Part shown: piece after piece, positions 11,588-23,800 of the stretch
Numbering within the stretch: position 1 is the first letter of the stretch
Layout: the number at the start of each line of letters is the position of its first letter
Assembly (NCBI RefSeq): GCF_964275005.1
Contig: NC_092705.1
Coordinates: forward strand, 23,247,480 to 23,311,479
Direction: 5' to 3'
Length of the DNA stretch: 64,000 nucleotides
Source of the DNA: Diadema setosum
Lineage: Eukaryota > Echinodermata > Echinoidea > Diadematoida > Diadematidae
Position numbers and translations under genes: made by a program
The notes under the pieces: generated by a model
Seen by the model: the letters and a program-made list of their open reading frames with translations, nothing else
Database searches by the model: none
What the model was told of the DNA's origin: nothing

Positions 11588-11589
11588 GT

Positions 11590-12820
11590 TGCACCACCGC
11601 ATGGGAATCTTGTGTAACCGCCGCGGCACGCGCCGAGGCTATGTAGCCCTGTGCTACTAGCTGCCTGCCTGCCTATGCAAACCTACCACCACAGCGGCGG
11701 GCAGAGTGCCAACGCAATACTCCTTTATGCATGCAGCGAGCAGCTGCAGACGGCTAGTAGGCCTATATACCAAAGAGATTACACAGTAGATATAGGTCTG
11801 TAATGCGATGCATCACTCACCCATAAACGAACGGCAACCGGTAACGTTAGACAATAATTTTGTCAAAGTGGACTGGAAACGTGTCACTGATGTCAATTCC
11901 ATTTTCGCCATGGCAGTCATCACAATTTAGGAGAATAGGTAAGATTTTTAGTTTTAATGTGGTTTTATCTCATTTTTAGATGACATTCATTGGTACAAAA
12001 TCAAGTTAGATTCATCACTCAGTTTTTTGTTTTCAGTCAGTGTTTGATTAACCTTTAACGGTTTAGATCCTAATGTTAGATCTAATTTGATCGAAGCTGC
12101 TATCTTGTGTAATGTTTACCAGGTACAGTAGATCCAGATCTAACAATAACATGTAAGGCCTAACGTTAACACTTTACAATAAGACATTTGGCATAGCAAT
12201 GGGCTAGACCGAACAGAGGCCGTGCGGAGCATGGCTGTCGCGTTTTTACAGCGACTGGGCCGGGCTAAAAGTTACTTAGTTAGGCCTGCATGTAACGTTT
12301 ATGCCTATTAAAAGTAGAGTCTACTAACTCCGAAACACAGCCCGGATGCCGAACGCAAAGATATAACTGTGTACAAGGAGCGCCCTGGGGTAAGGCCTAT
12401 ACCGGTACATGCAATGATTAATATAAGTTTACCCTGACCAGACCGCTGTGCCACGACAGCGGCTGCGTGTAGTTAATATAAGTTATAACTGTTAGTGTTA
12501 ATGTTAGAGCCTATTCAAGGTCTGTCTACAGCCCAGTAGGCCTAGGTCAAAATCACTTCAGTATGTTTTCAGGCTTGTTCTAAGTAAGAAGGAGTCACGT
12601 CATGTAATGCCGTGTTCTGTTTATCGAATTATAGCAATGACTTTGTTTTATTAACGCGGTGTAGGTCTATTGTATCTTTCAATTCATATGTCAGGGAAGT
12701 GGACACACCAACATGCAGAGAAACCAGAGAACAAGTAACTCCGGCCGGGACGATAACCAGTACGAACGTGTTTGGGTCGCTGGTGCGGTTAGGGAACATG
12801 GTAGACTCTACATGTACATT
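11590..12820. other. Spacer without supported gene
   Basis: Mixed-composition DNA with CpG-bearing stretches at 11590-11760 and 12180-12480. A consensus donor (ATAG|GTAAGAT) occurs at 11937-11945, so an untranslated exon is possible, but I cannot support a reading frame. Confidence 0.3.
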
Positions 12821-13179
12821 GATCAGAGAGACAGCCCGTGACAGACCGTTGACAACATCGGCCAGAACCGTAGGCTTAACACTAGCCAAGAATGAGCTGG
12901 GCGGCCACAAGAATTCATCGATCAGAATAAGAGTCTCGGGATAGCCCATCCACAGCATCAGCCAGAACCCTGGGCTAGTCGAGAATGAGCTGTGTGGCTA
13001 AGACAATACATCGATCAGAATGACAGCCCGTGATAGCCCGTTGACAGCATCAGACAGAACCCTGGGATAGTCAACAATGAGCTGGGTGCCCAAAAGAATA
13101 CATCGATCAGAATGACAATTTTAGCGTGAATAGCCCGTTGACAGCATCAACCAGAAGCCTACGCTAGCCAAGAATGAGC
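12821..13179. repeat. Minisatellite, ~95-bp unit, ~3.8 copies
   Basis: Units start with GATCAGA at 12821, 12920, 13013 and 13105 (99, 93, 92 and about 75 bp). Each contains GACAGCCCGT..TAGCCCGTTGACAGCATC, CAGAACCCTGGGCTAG and AATGAGCTGGG in that order. The copies are clearly diverged, so the array is old. Open frames on both strands here are by-products of the repeat. Confidence 0.75.
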
Positions 13180-13609
13180 TGAGTTAAAGAGAAAACACTG
13201 ATGCTGCCAGAGAAAACCTTTTAGAAATATGTATGTATATAAGGTAGGTAAGTCCGTTTGCATTGACTTATAGTGTATTTTATAGCTGCTCTTTCAGAAT
13301 CTGCCGTCAACCAAAATTTCATGTCTGGCGACTTTTTGTTGGTTTGTGTGATGGAGGGACACATTTGTTTTGTTATGAATGATCCCAATACAGTATTTGC
13401 AACTTACAATGTACCAGTGATAATGTTTCACTATAATTTGCATTCAACAACTTTGAATCAACTGTATGGGGGGGGGGGGGGGGTAGACGTAATGAGATCA
13501 GACCAGATGCCAATCTGAGAAGTGGAGTCATTCATAGTTTTAAACTTTAAAAGCACAAACGGAAAATGCTCTTTATATTCTCCAGTCATTGTGTGGTCGA
13601 TTTCTGCAC

Positions 13610-15290
13610 ACTTTTAAAGTTTGCACCTAGACTGGTAAAACTTATTGCATTTATACCCACGCAGGAATTACGTATTGTGTAGAGAATTGAAGATTATGTA
13701 ATCAATTTCAAAGCACTGATGCACCTCTTGTCACCAGTTTGTTTTTGCAGAGATACAAAATGTACGTACGGGATGTACGTGGTGGTGGTGTTTAAAAGAC
13801 TGTTGCCAAATTTGGTGAACAAAATGACAAATGCTAACAACATATTATTTTCATAGGGAGGTTATAGGACAGCAAATTCAAACCTCAGCCTGCATTATAG
13901 TTTACTCTAATGAATTTATGGCTCTGCTTGTAAAAAGTGTAATTTTCTATTGATTCCCAGTGTTGCATATTTTAGATCATGGTTGAGGAATTTTGTTCAT
14001 TCATGCTTGTTAAACGGTGTAGGTGTGGTATCCTAGCTCTTTTCCCTAGGAATTGTTATCCTTCACATTATAAAACAATGTGTTCTTGTGTGTGTGTGTG
14101 TGTGTTTTTTTTTTTTTTCGTAGGACATGCTGTAAATTGTCAGAGGTCATGATTAACCTGAATTGATACTCTTCTTGTATTTGCAGTTGTATAGATGTGT
14201 CTATGGTGCTTTCAAATTGCAGAACAAAAAAAAAAAGTCACTCGTATACAAACAAAGATAAGTTAATTTAAGTACTCGACGTTATAAATGTGAAGTGAAG
14301 TGAAGTGGAGGATTGTAAAGCTTATCCTCTCCCAAGTATCATACCAGCAATATAATGTATGTTTTCTGTGACAATACCAAATGTCCCGTTTAATGGAATT
14401 GTTTTCCTGCCCTTTGTAGTTGCTTTTAGGACAAATATGCTGTAAAAGAAAAAAAAAACCGACACCAAACAAACTAGCAAATAATATGTGGAAAAAGTTC
14501 CTCATACTACTTAAGTAATGTACTTGACTTCTTCCTATCTTAAGACTGACACAATTACTGTATCTCATCCATGCAGGAATTATTTCACAGAGAATTAGAA
14601 ATTTTGTTATGTATTTCAAAAGCCTGATGCACCTCTTGCTATTTCATATCATCTGTACAGAGATGTGTGTTGGTGTTTCAAGAACTGCTCGGTACACAAA
14701 TGACAAATTTTGTGGAAAAAAGAATTAGTGAACAAATGAAAATATTTCGTTAAGAATATTTGACAGATTATAACATGACAAATACAAACCTCACCTTTAG
14801 ATTGTAAAAGTTAAGGTGAATAAATAGATTTCTGCGAATTTGTGAAAGAGCAAATTTCTATGGTTTTCAGTTATTGAGTGATGTTTCATGAAAAAAATAA
14901 TGGTGAATTTCATGTACATGTGAAAGTTTGTTTGCGAAATCCGATAAGTCCATTTTTGAAGATTTTGAAGTACGGTCTCTGTTATAAAGTACAAAATAAT
15001 ACCTTTTGAATTATATATTGGTCACTGCATATAAAGGTACCGGTACATTTTTGAAGTTATGGTCAAAAGAAGCAACAATTTTCTTATTATTCTCTTTATT
15101 TTTCTTGACCTTTATTCGCAAATATCTCCATTTGGCAAATATGGACTTATCGGGGGTTTTTTCGAACAAACTCTTCATGTACACGTTTGTATTCATGCTT
15201 GTGAAACTGTCTGTGCATGGGTGTGTTATCCTTGCTTCTTTTTTTTTTCCAGTGTCAACGATAATGTATGACATGCTTATGTATTGCTAA
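13610..15290. repeat. Old tandem duplication, ~0.9-kb spacing
   Basis: Diverged blocks recur in the same order. GCAGGAATTA..AGAGAATTGAAGATT..CTGATGCACCTCTTG (13660-13740) resembles GCAGGAATTA..AGAGAATTAGAAATTTTG..CTGATGCACCTCTTG (14572-14640). GGTGTTT..AAGACTG..GACAAAT and CATGCTTGT(T/G)AAAC..GTTATCCTT follow in each. It reads as a direct duplication with many later indels. No reading frame is shared. Confidence 0.5.
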
Positions 15291-15485
15291 TATGTATGTT
15301 TTGTACGTATATGTTTGACTGATGAGATGAAATTCAGTTCAATTCATTTCATTTCAAATAAGTTTGTGATGCACATTATCAATGCAGATATGTACAAATG
15401 TACCTTTAAGAATGGTGCCAGTGAAGCAACTTATCAGCACTGCGTGTGAAACACACCAAAAATACACAGACATCCATTCACATAC

Positions 15486-15905
15486 TACAATCTAAGAAAA
15501 AAAAAAAGGTTCTTTTGAGCACCATTAAATGGTTCTCAGCACTGTCACAATAGCGACACCTTTTTTGGAGCCTGTGAGAACCTTTTTAAATGGTGCCTGT
15601 CAGCACCTTTTAATATTGGTGCCCATTAGAACCTTTTCCAATGAAATGGTTCTCATGAGCACCTTTTGAAAAGAGTCAAAAAGGTGCCCATCTTTAGTCA
15701 AAAAGGTGCCCATGAGCACCTTTCAAATGGTACTCACGAGCACCATTTCATGGGGAAAAAGGTTCTAATGGGCACCTTTTGCAAAAGGTGCCGACAAGCA
15801 CCATTTAAAAAAGGTTCTCACGAGCACCAAAAAGGGTGTCGCTATTGTGACAGTGCTGAGAACCATTTAATGGTGCTCAAAAGAACCTTTTTTTCTAAGA
15901 GTGTA
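15486..15905. mobile_element. Palindromic MITE, CACTCTAAGAAAA ends
   Basis: Nearly the whole 420 bp is one palindrome. AAAGGTTCTTTTGAGCACC, TGGTTCTCAGCACTGTCACA and ATAGCGACACC in the left arm reappear inverted in the right arm. The ends are TACAATCT/AGAGTGTA with a TA flank, suggesting a TA target. The body repeats GGTGCTCATGAGCACC-type words. It is non-coding, and the translated frame across it is an artefact. Confidence 0.8.
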
Positions 15906-17146
15906 AGCATACTCATTTTCTAGAGAGGTTTGCTCTACAGTGGAAAAGAACATTTGCAACGAGTTTACATATCTGGTGGTCTCTAAAAGTATCTGTTACA
16001 TCCGTACTTGCTATCGCAGCGTTGCGCTGCCAAGAGCATTCCCTAGGAAAACATTCGAAAGTACTAGTGCATAAATAAATGTCATTCTATCCTCTGCTTA
16101 TGACAATCATTTGCGACATTAATGACGTTCCAAGGCGCCATGGTCCATTGGCGTAGCCTTGATAGGAAACCACTTAGTGCATATGTTTCTTCCCTCCCTT
16201 ACCCCCTTCTCTCCCATCCCCTCTCTATTTTACCCTTTTCCCTTTGTGCATGTGTGTATAATCATGTGTGTTTACGTGTTGCCACCTGGCAACATTTGAG
16301 TCTTCATGTGCTGAAATTAAGTATTTTTCAATTATTTGATGTACAACTATATTATGGGTGTGTGTTTTTCTGGATCAAACTTGTACATCACCTACCATGC
16401 GCAAAATAAAAAGAAAGAAAGAAAGAAAAGAAGCTTGTCATGACGTAATTCTCAATGTAGATATACCTACATCAATCGATATGCTGATGATAGAGACACT
16501 TGAGATCATAACGTTTTTTGTGCTCTATATAAATACAAACTAAAAGGGAGAGATACATGCCAGCTAAAAGGTACTGAATAGGATTCTCTTCCTCTGACAG
16601 AGAAGCGAGTCTCTTCTTAAATAATTATGTTGGAGGTTTTAATTGTGTGTATATGTTAAAAATTCAAGGAGATAAGCGTCCGTAATGTAATGACATCTAC
16701 ATGACAGTAAGTCTGGTGTTTAGCAAAAATAATAGAAAAAGTTGTTAATGCCTTAAGTTAAAAAAAAAAAACTAAAAAAACAAAACAAAACAAAACTAAA
16801 AAACGTGAAATGATACCCGCCGAAGTATCAATCAACGGACCATTCATGGTCACACACACGCAAGTTCATTCTTTGTATGACCATGAATTCCATTCATTGT
16901 TTGGTCGGGCGAGCTTATAAAATGCATTACGCCTGTTTGAAAACGAGTATATAATACAAGGACGTTCCTCAGTTAAGTGAAGTCCATGTCATTTTCTTCA
17001 AACTTTCCATACAGTATACGTTGACCCATCCGAACCCCAAATATATAAATAAAACCATAGGTTCATGTGCTTTATTACAATTTAGGAACCAATGTGCACA
17101 TGAGCTACTGTGAACTGCTACAGTATATAGTTTTTTTAACAAAATA

Positions 17147-17211
<65 letters not shown>

Positions 17212-17879
17212 TATACATTATACTTAAAAACATTTTAAATTGCATGTTGGCAAGGAGAATTGTCAGAAGTGAGTAATCTAATCACTCTTCTATTTCTATT
17301 CACCCCCCCCCCCCCCAAAAAAAAAAAATAATAATAATAATAATAGATGTTGTAAAAGTCACAAGGTCTAACGTATAGTAGGTCTTCATTTAGCAAGCAA
17401 ACCGCAAGAAAAGTGGCAATGTGATTGGGGGCAAATGAAATAAGATCAATAATTATTTAAGATTAATAAATACTGTATGCAATGTCACTTTGCTTCTCGT
17501 TTACCATAGGTGTATAGCCTACTATTTCAACTGTCAATAACGTTTGTGTCGTCTCGACAGTTAGTTTGGCTATTAACAATGGACATTTTTGCTTGTCAGC
17601 TGAAGAAACCCGGAAGTGGCACCAGAAATAATAACCCTAACCCTTCCCCTCCCTTTTTTTCTTATTTTTTTAAACGTGGTACCGTCCATTTGCTGTTAGA
17701 GACGTATTTGATATCAAAAGGTAAAGCGGAATCATAAATCTAACAATAAGTACAGCTAGCTAGTAAATTGAGTTGCCAGTAAAGGCTTGAAACAAGACTA
17801 CACTTATGTGCTTCCAAATATTACAGCGACACAGTTGAAACATCACGGAGCCAAGAATTCTACCTCTTTCTAAGGAAGA
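15906..17879. other. Spacer upstream of FIS1
   Basis: Contains a 20-fold AAT repeat (17147-17207), a poly-C/poly-A junction near 17303-17330 and short AAAC repeats near 16770. The FIS1 promoter and 5' UTR must lie in the last few hundred bases, but no clear core promoter motif was identified. Confidence 0.4.
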
Positions 17880-20800
17880 ATGGAGACGATCGTAGAAGAG
17901 ACGGTTTCTGTAGAGGACCTAAAGGTATGAAAACTGTCACTGTGTCTTTCAAAGACAGTAATTTGGTAAGGCACCATCGGTCTTGTAAGATACTGCTCAG
18001 TCATGGCGTACTACACCACCCAGAAGTAATCACAGTCCCATGCACTGTATATTCTGTGGGGTCCATATGTGACCCTGCACCTCAAAACAAACAAAAAGTC
18101 GCCATATATGAATTTTTAGTTAAGACCATATTCTGAAAGAGCAGACTTTAAGCTTTAAAATGATGTATAACTCAAGTCAAATGGACTCCCTTAACCTATC
18201 TAAATATTGGAAAGAAAGCACAAACTCAGGAAAAGTGTGTACTGAGAAAAGAGGCTCTGAAGTATACTTTTACAGTGTCTATTCAAGCGCTTAATCTTTA
18301 CCAAACCTTGCTTGCTGTGCGATGAATGGGACAAAAAACAGGAAGTAAACCACCAGAGTGACGACAATGAAGGGATTATTGGATTAAATTGAAATTAAGC
18401 ATGCCTCATTAACACATTCTGTCCACAATCAATGCCAACTTTCAAAGCAGTAGCTATATCCTTTCAAAAGTAATTACTAGAGTTGAAAGTGAAGAGTGTG
18501 TACAAGGTTTTTCAGAAATAAGAAAGGGACACTAAAAACACACCTAATCACACTATTCTACCAAAAAACGTTCGACATAAACTGCTAAAAAACACACTTT
18601 CCCGCCCGTTTTATGATACCAAATTTTAGCATAATGTTAAAGAAGACCTGCTCTTTCAGAAAATATGAAAAGGTCAATATCGGCTAGGTTGACCCATTTC
18701 ACTTATTTTCAGTCCTCACGCAAAATCAGTGTGTGCGACTTTATGTTCGTTTTGAGGTGCACGGTCACATATTCTTTCATGTACACTGTAGTCTACGGTA
18801 ACGGTTAGGGCGATCATGAACATGGGAAACTAATTCATTTCACAAGTGTATTTAGATCTGACGTTACGGAGGTGAGTAAATTGTGGGTAAATGGTAACTA
18901 CATCATTTTGACGGTGTCTCTTTTTGCTATTTTTTGTTGTTGGTTTTGGTTTTTTTTTGTTCTTGGTATAGTTTTCTAGGGGGTCTACTAGACCTCTATA
19001 GATCTATGACTATGTGACCGTGCATCACAAAACGAACAAAAAGTCGCACACACATGGGTGATTTCAAGTTCGGTGCTAGTGCTAGTGCTAGTGCTATCTC
19101 AGCACTAGCACCGGCGATAAAACCGAACTTGAAATCACGTCGGTGTTGGGAGTTGACCTCAAAAATTATGACGTATTTCCGGTTGCTGGTGCTTTCCCTA
19201 TTGACTAACACTAGCCCCTAGGGATTATCATTTTCTTCATTTCAAGTTCGGTGCTTGTGTTAGCGTTGCCGTGCGAGACCCGTATTCACTTCCATGATAA
19301 GAGATGCACGTTTTACGTGCATAGTCTATGCTAATGCAGTGGTCGCCCACGTAACGTACACAAACACTCTCGACATGGCTTTATAAATCTGAGCCTGGGA
19401 GCAAAATAAAGATAGTTGTATTTTGGGGAGTGGATGAAATTTGTGGCATTTTAATCTGTCTTCCTCACTATGTCTCTAAAACTAAGCAATTTTGGCTACA
19501 TCTTTTAATATTTAACTGTAATCACGCGCGATCACTTTTTTCGTCGCACAATTCCCGCGGAGCTCGCGGTGCTGTGATTCCAGCACCTAGTGCTGGTGAT
19601 CGATAATTTTGATCGGTATTGCCTCGTTAATCTGACCGTTTGTGTTTGAGGTCGATTTAGCGTTGTTATACAGGGGCTAGCACTAGCACTAGCACCGAAC
19701 TTGAAATCACCCACTGATTTTGTGTGAGGACTGAAAATAAGTGAAATGGGTCAACCGAGCTGATCTTGACTTTTTCGTATTTCCTGGAAGAGCAAGTCTT
19801 CTTCTACATTATGCTAAAATTTGGGATCATTAATCGGGCAGGAAAGTGTGTTTTCTAGCAGTTTATCTCGAACATTTTTCTGGCAGAATAGTTTGATTAA
19901 GTGTGTCTTTAGCTTCCTCTTTTCATTTCTTAAAAACCTTGTACACACTTTCCACTTTCAACTCCTATAACTTTTGAAAGGATGATGCTACTGCTTTGAA
20001 AGTTGGCATTAATTAAGGACAGAGTGTGATAAGGCATACTCAATTTCAGTTTGATCTGATAATCCCTTCATTGTTGTTACTCCAGTGGTTTACATCGTGT
20101 TTTTTGTCCCATAGCCAGCACGGCTTGGTAAAGATTAAGCGCTTGAATAGACACTGTACTTCAGAGCCTCTTTTCTCAGTTCACACTTTTCCGGAGTGTG
20201 TGCTTTCTTTCCAGTATTTAGATATGTTAGGAGAGTCCATTTGATTTGAGTTATACATCATTTTAAAGCTTAATGTCTGCTCTTTCATAATATGCTCTTA
20301 ACTCAAACTTCATGTCTGGCGACTTTTTGTTTGTTTTGTGGTGCGGGGTCACATATAGTCTAGACCCTAGACGATCTTACTAGATATAGATCTAGGCCTA
20401 GGACACCTAGATATACTGCTAGTGACTTCGTGCTTGATAACAAAAACCTATCGACTTTTGAAGTTTTGTACATCGTATTAATTACGTAAATTAATTTATA
20501 GAGCTGATGTGAATGTAAAGACTTTGCTTTTATTACTCTAGGTCTAGAATCAAGATCTTTCTAAATTTGGTAGGAATCTATATTCTACAGATAGTGACAG
20601 TGTTAACCTAATGAGCAATAAAGACAAGGATATTGATACAAAGGCCAGGCAAGGCTTGAGTGTCATCAAGAGTAGGTGTCTTGAAATGACTTTTAATAGA
20701 CCGCTATCACTGGGGTATCCTGTAAAATGTATCATCATATCAGGGCCTGTGTTTCAAGGATCAACTTCCCCACAATAGCCCACATGATATAATTGTCCAG

Positions 20801-23800
20801 AGATGAAAACTGTAGATCTTCCCTTGATCATGATAGCGTCAGAAGGAAAACTTTGAAGGTGGTTTTCTCGAAACACTGATTTCCTAAACCACTCCATGCG
20901 GTAATAAAATCATCGGTATTTCCACAACTGAGTATTTTTATGTGTCATGTTATAAATGAAATTACAGTGGAAGAGTAAGGAATTAATGTCATGTCATTTT
21001 CAGAAAATTGTCCTCCCCCGACTTTCGGATCCTTTTGTTGTAGTGGGTCACAAATACCTGCATCTCATTACCAATATTCAAACTGTGAGATAAAGTCATA
21101 TCTCCATTATTTTATAAGAAGAAAATTTACATTTCATGTGATAAATTAACATTTCCCTTGCTTTTGTGTTAGTATTTTCTTCACTAGGACAATGATGAGG
21201 ATGTGGGTCTAAAATTAGTTATGCCTTAAATATATTGGTGACATTCACTGCAGGTGTGATAAGGAACTTCTTCTTTGGAGAATGTTCTTGAAAGTGAAGC
21301 CACTTGTTTTGGGACTGCATCACATACTAAACAAACCCTACATCATATTAAAAACTCATACCCTTTGAATGGTCATGTGCACATACTTTATATTAAAGGG
21401 AATTTACCCCAAATAAAATGTGCAGTCTGAGTGTATAAATATTGCTAGAATACATCAATGAAGTTTGAAGAAAATTGGACCTACATTGTATTCATTCAAA
21501 GGTAACAAATCTTAAAAGTTTTGGCTGTAAACTATTGTCTGCATATCTGTATTAACCTACAAACATGCAATGTATACTGTGTGATGCCATGGCTTGGGAA
21601 CGATGAATGAAAAATGGAAAGAGAAATCATCCTACTTTTCTTTTTGCTTGTTTTTTTTTTTAATCCTTTATTTGTGTTTTTGTTTTATTTTGATTTTCAA
21701 TGTAGTGAGCTAGACTAGATTATAATCATGCAGGTAGGGTGGTATGATCCCTTTTTTTCTGGAAGTAATATTTTCAGCAAGAGTTGTGCATAAAGTCTTG
21801 ACACTGTGTCTTCCTTGTCCATTACAGAAACATGAACTTCTGTACAATGGAGAGCTGGCGAGGGGCAAAGTGACAGTAAGGACACAATTCCAGTACGCGT
21901 GGTGTCTAGTGAGAAGCCGCTACACCCAGGACATGAGGAAAGGAACTGTGCTCCTCGAAGAATTACTTCACGGAGGAAGTCCACAAGTTCAGAGGGACTG
22001 CTTATTCTACCTAGCCATAGGACATTACAGGTTAAAGGTCAGTGTCTTTCCAATACTGTATCATGCATTGGTTGACTGAAATGCCAAGAATTATGTATCT
22101 GTTTTTATTATCAAAAGAAAAAAAATTCTCAAGAAGTAGGCAATATAATTTCAATCTTGGAGTTATGATTGATATCAAGCCATTCAATCAATTTCAACTC
22201 CTTGTAATTAAGTATTCAGGTTGATAGATCTGTATGAGTTGATAGATCAATAGTTGATAGATCAATCATTGGAGTTATGATTGATATCAAGCCATTCAAT
22301 CAATTTCAACTCCTTGTAATTAAGTATTCAGGTTGATAGATCTGTATGACAGCCCCCCCCCCCAAAAAAAAAAATCAATAAAATAAAAAATGAAAATAAA
22401 AATAAATGAAATAAAATAAATAAATAAATGAATGAATAAATAAATTTTTAAATAAGGAAAAAAAGAAAGAAGTTTCAACTGAATAATGAGTTCAATGTGC
22501 TTAAATCATTTTTGTACTTAAGTAGATCTCATGATTGGCATGTTTTGATAATGCTGAGAAGGCAAAGCTTCATAACATAAACCATCACTCTTTTGAAGTG
22601 TAGTAATCAGGGCTTTGTCAACAGATGACTCTGAGCAACAACAACAAAAAAAATAAATAATAATAGTAATAATAATAATAATAATAACGAATAGGTTTAA
22701 ATATCCAGACTTGTTTAGTGTTTGTATTTATTCATTTGTCTTTTTTTTTTGAGGGGGGGGGGGATATTGTTTTCACATCATTATCATTTTTTTTTTTGCA
22801 AGTTCTCTTAGAAATATTCATAGTACCAACTTTGTGAAACTTAAAGCTGGCAACTTTGATAGGCAGATTCATAACTGCCGCTATTGTGGCATTGCTCAGA
22901 AATGCAGCAGGAATACGAACTGTGATAAAAAGCAAATGTCAAGTTCTGAAATGTGATTTGCTGGTTTCTCCTGCTCAGGACTACACCAAAGCGCTGAAGT
23001 TTGTGCGAGGCCTTCTACAAATCGAGCCCAACAACAGGCAAGCAGCTGAGCTTGAAAAGCTCATCAAGAAGAAGATGAATCAAGGTAAACTTCAAAGTTT
23101 TTCATTCCGAGAGTTTGGCAGTAACATTCTGAGTTTTAATGTGTCCTCATAAGTCGGGGGGAGAAAAAGAAAAAAGCCTTCATTAAGTTTTGCAAATGTA
23201 TTTGTCGTATTTTCTTTTCTTTGTTTTTGTCCTTTACACTCTCAAACAATTCAAGAAAGGGAGTTCTATTGTTTCTGTAATCATTTGAAGTTTTTTTTTT
23301 TCTTCCCTCTAATTTCAATTGTTGTGAGCCTTGCCCACTTCGCTGTACAACAAGTAAGTGTCATTTTGTAAACTTATATGTTTCTTCACTTTTGTTTCTT
23401 CAGGACCAATGGTTCATGCTTTTCTGAATTGAAATCTTGCTGTACTGCCTACCCGTGCACAGTTACATTGTTCCCACTTTCGAAAATCATGATTTACAAA
23501 AGACCCTCCCCCTTCCTTTGAATGGGATTATTCTTAATCTTTTTCAGTCTCAGTAGGTATGTGTGTATCTGAATTACAGATACTGATGCACTTTTAACCT
23601 CCTAGTCTTTCCTATTGGGTAGTTGATGCATTTCAACATCTGTTTGAGCAACTTCAGGCCAAATATGTCTCACGTCACAAAATATGATACATGTATTATG
23701 CTATATGACTGTATTTATTGCTCAATTATGCATACAGTACGTACTCAATTAATATTAAAGGACAAGTTCACCTTCATAAACATAAGGATCGAGAGAATGC

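Noticed and set aside
12612-12958. Overlapping open frames of about 110 codons on both strands
   Set aside because: They fall in the start of the 95-bp minisatellite, show no domain and lack splice support.
15006-15290. Hydrophobic open frames on both strands
   Set aside because: T-rich sequence yields Phe/Leu-rich frames; no motif, splice border or start context supports them.
20740-20895. Possible MITE with GGGCCTGTGTTTC and GAAACACTGATTTCC
   Set aside because: Only a short end match is visible and the interior does not pair, so it could be chance.
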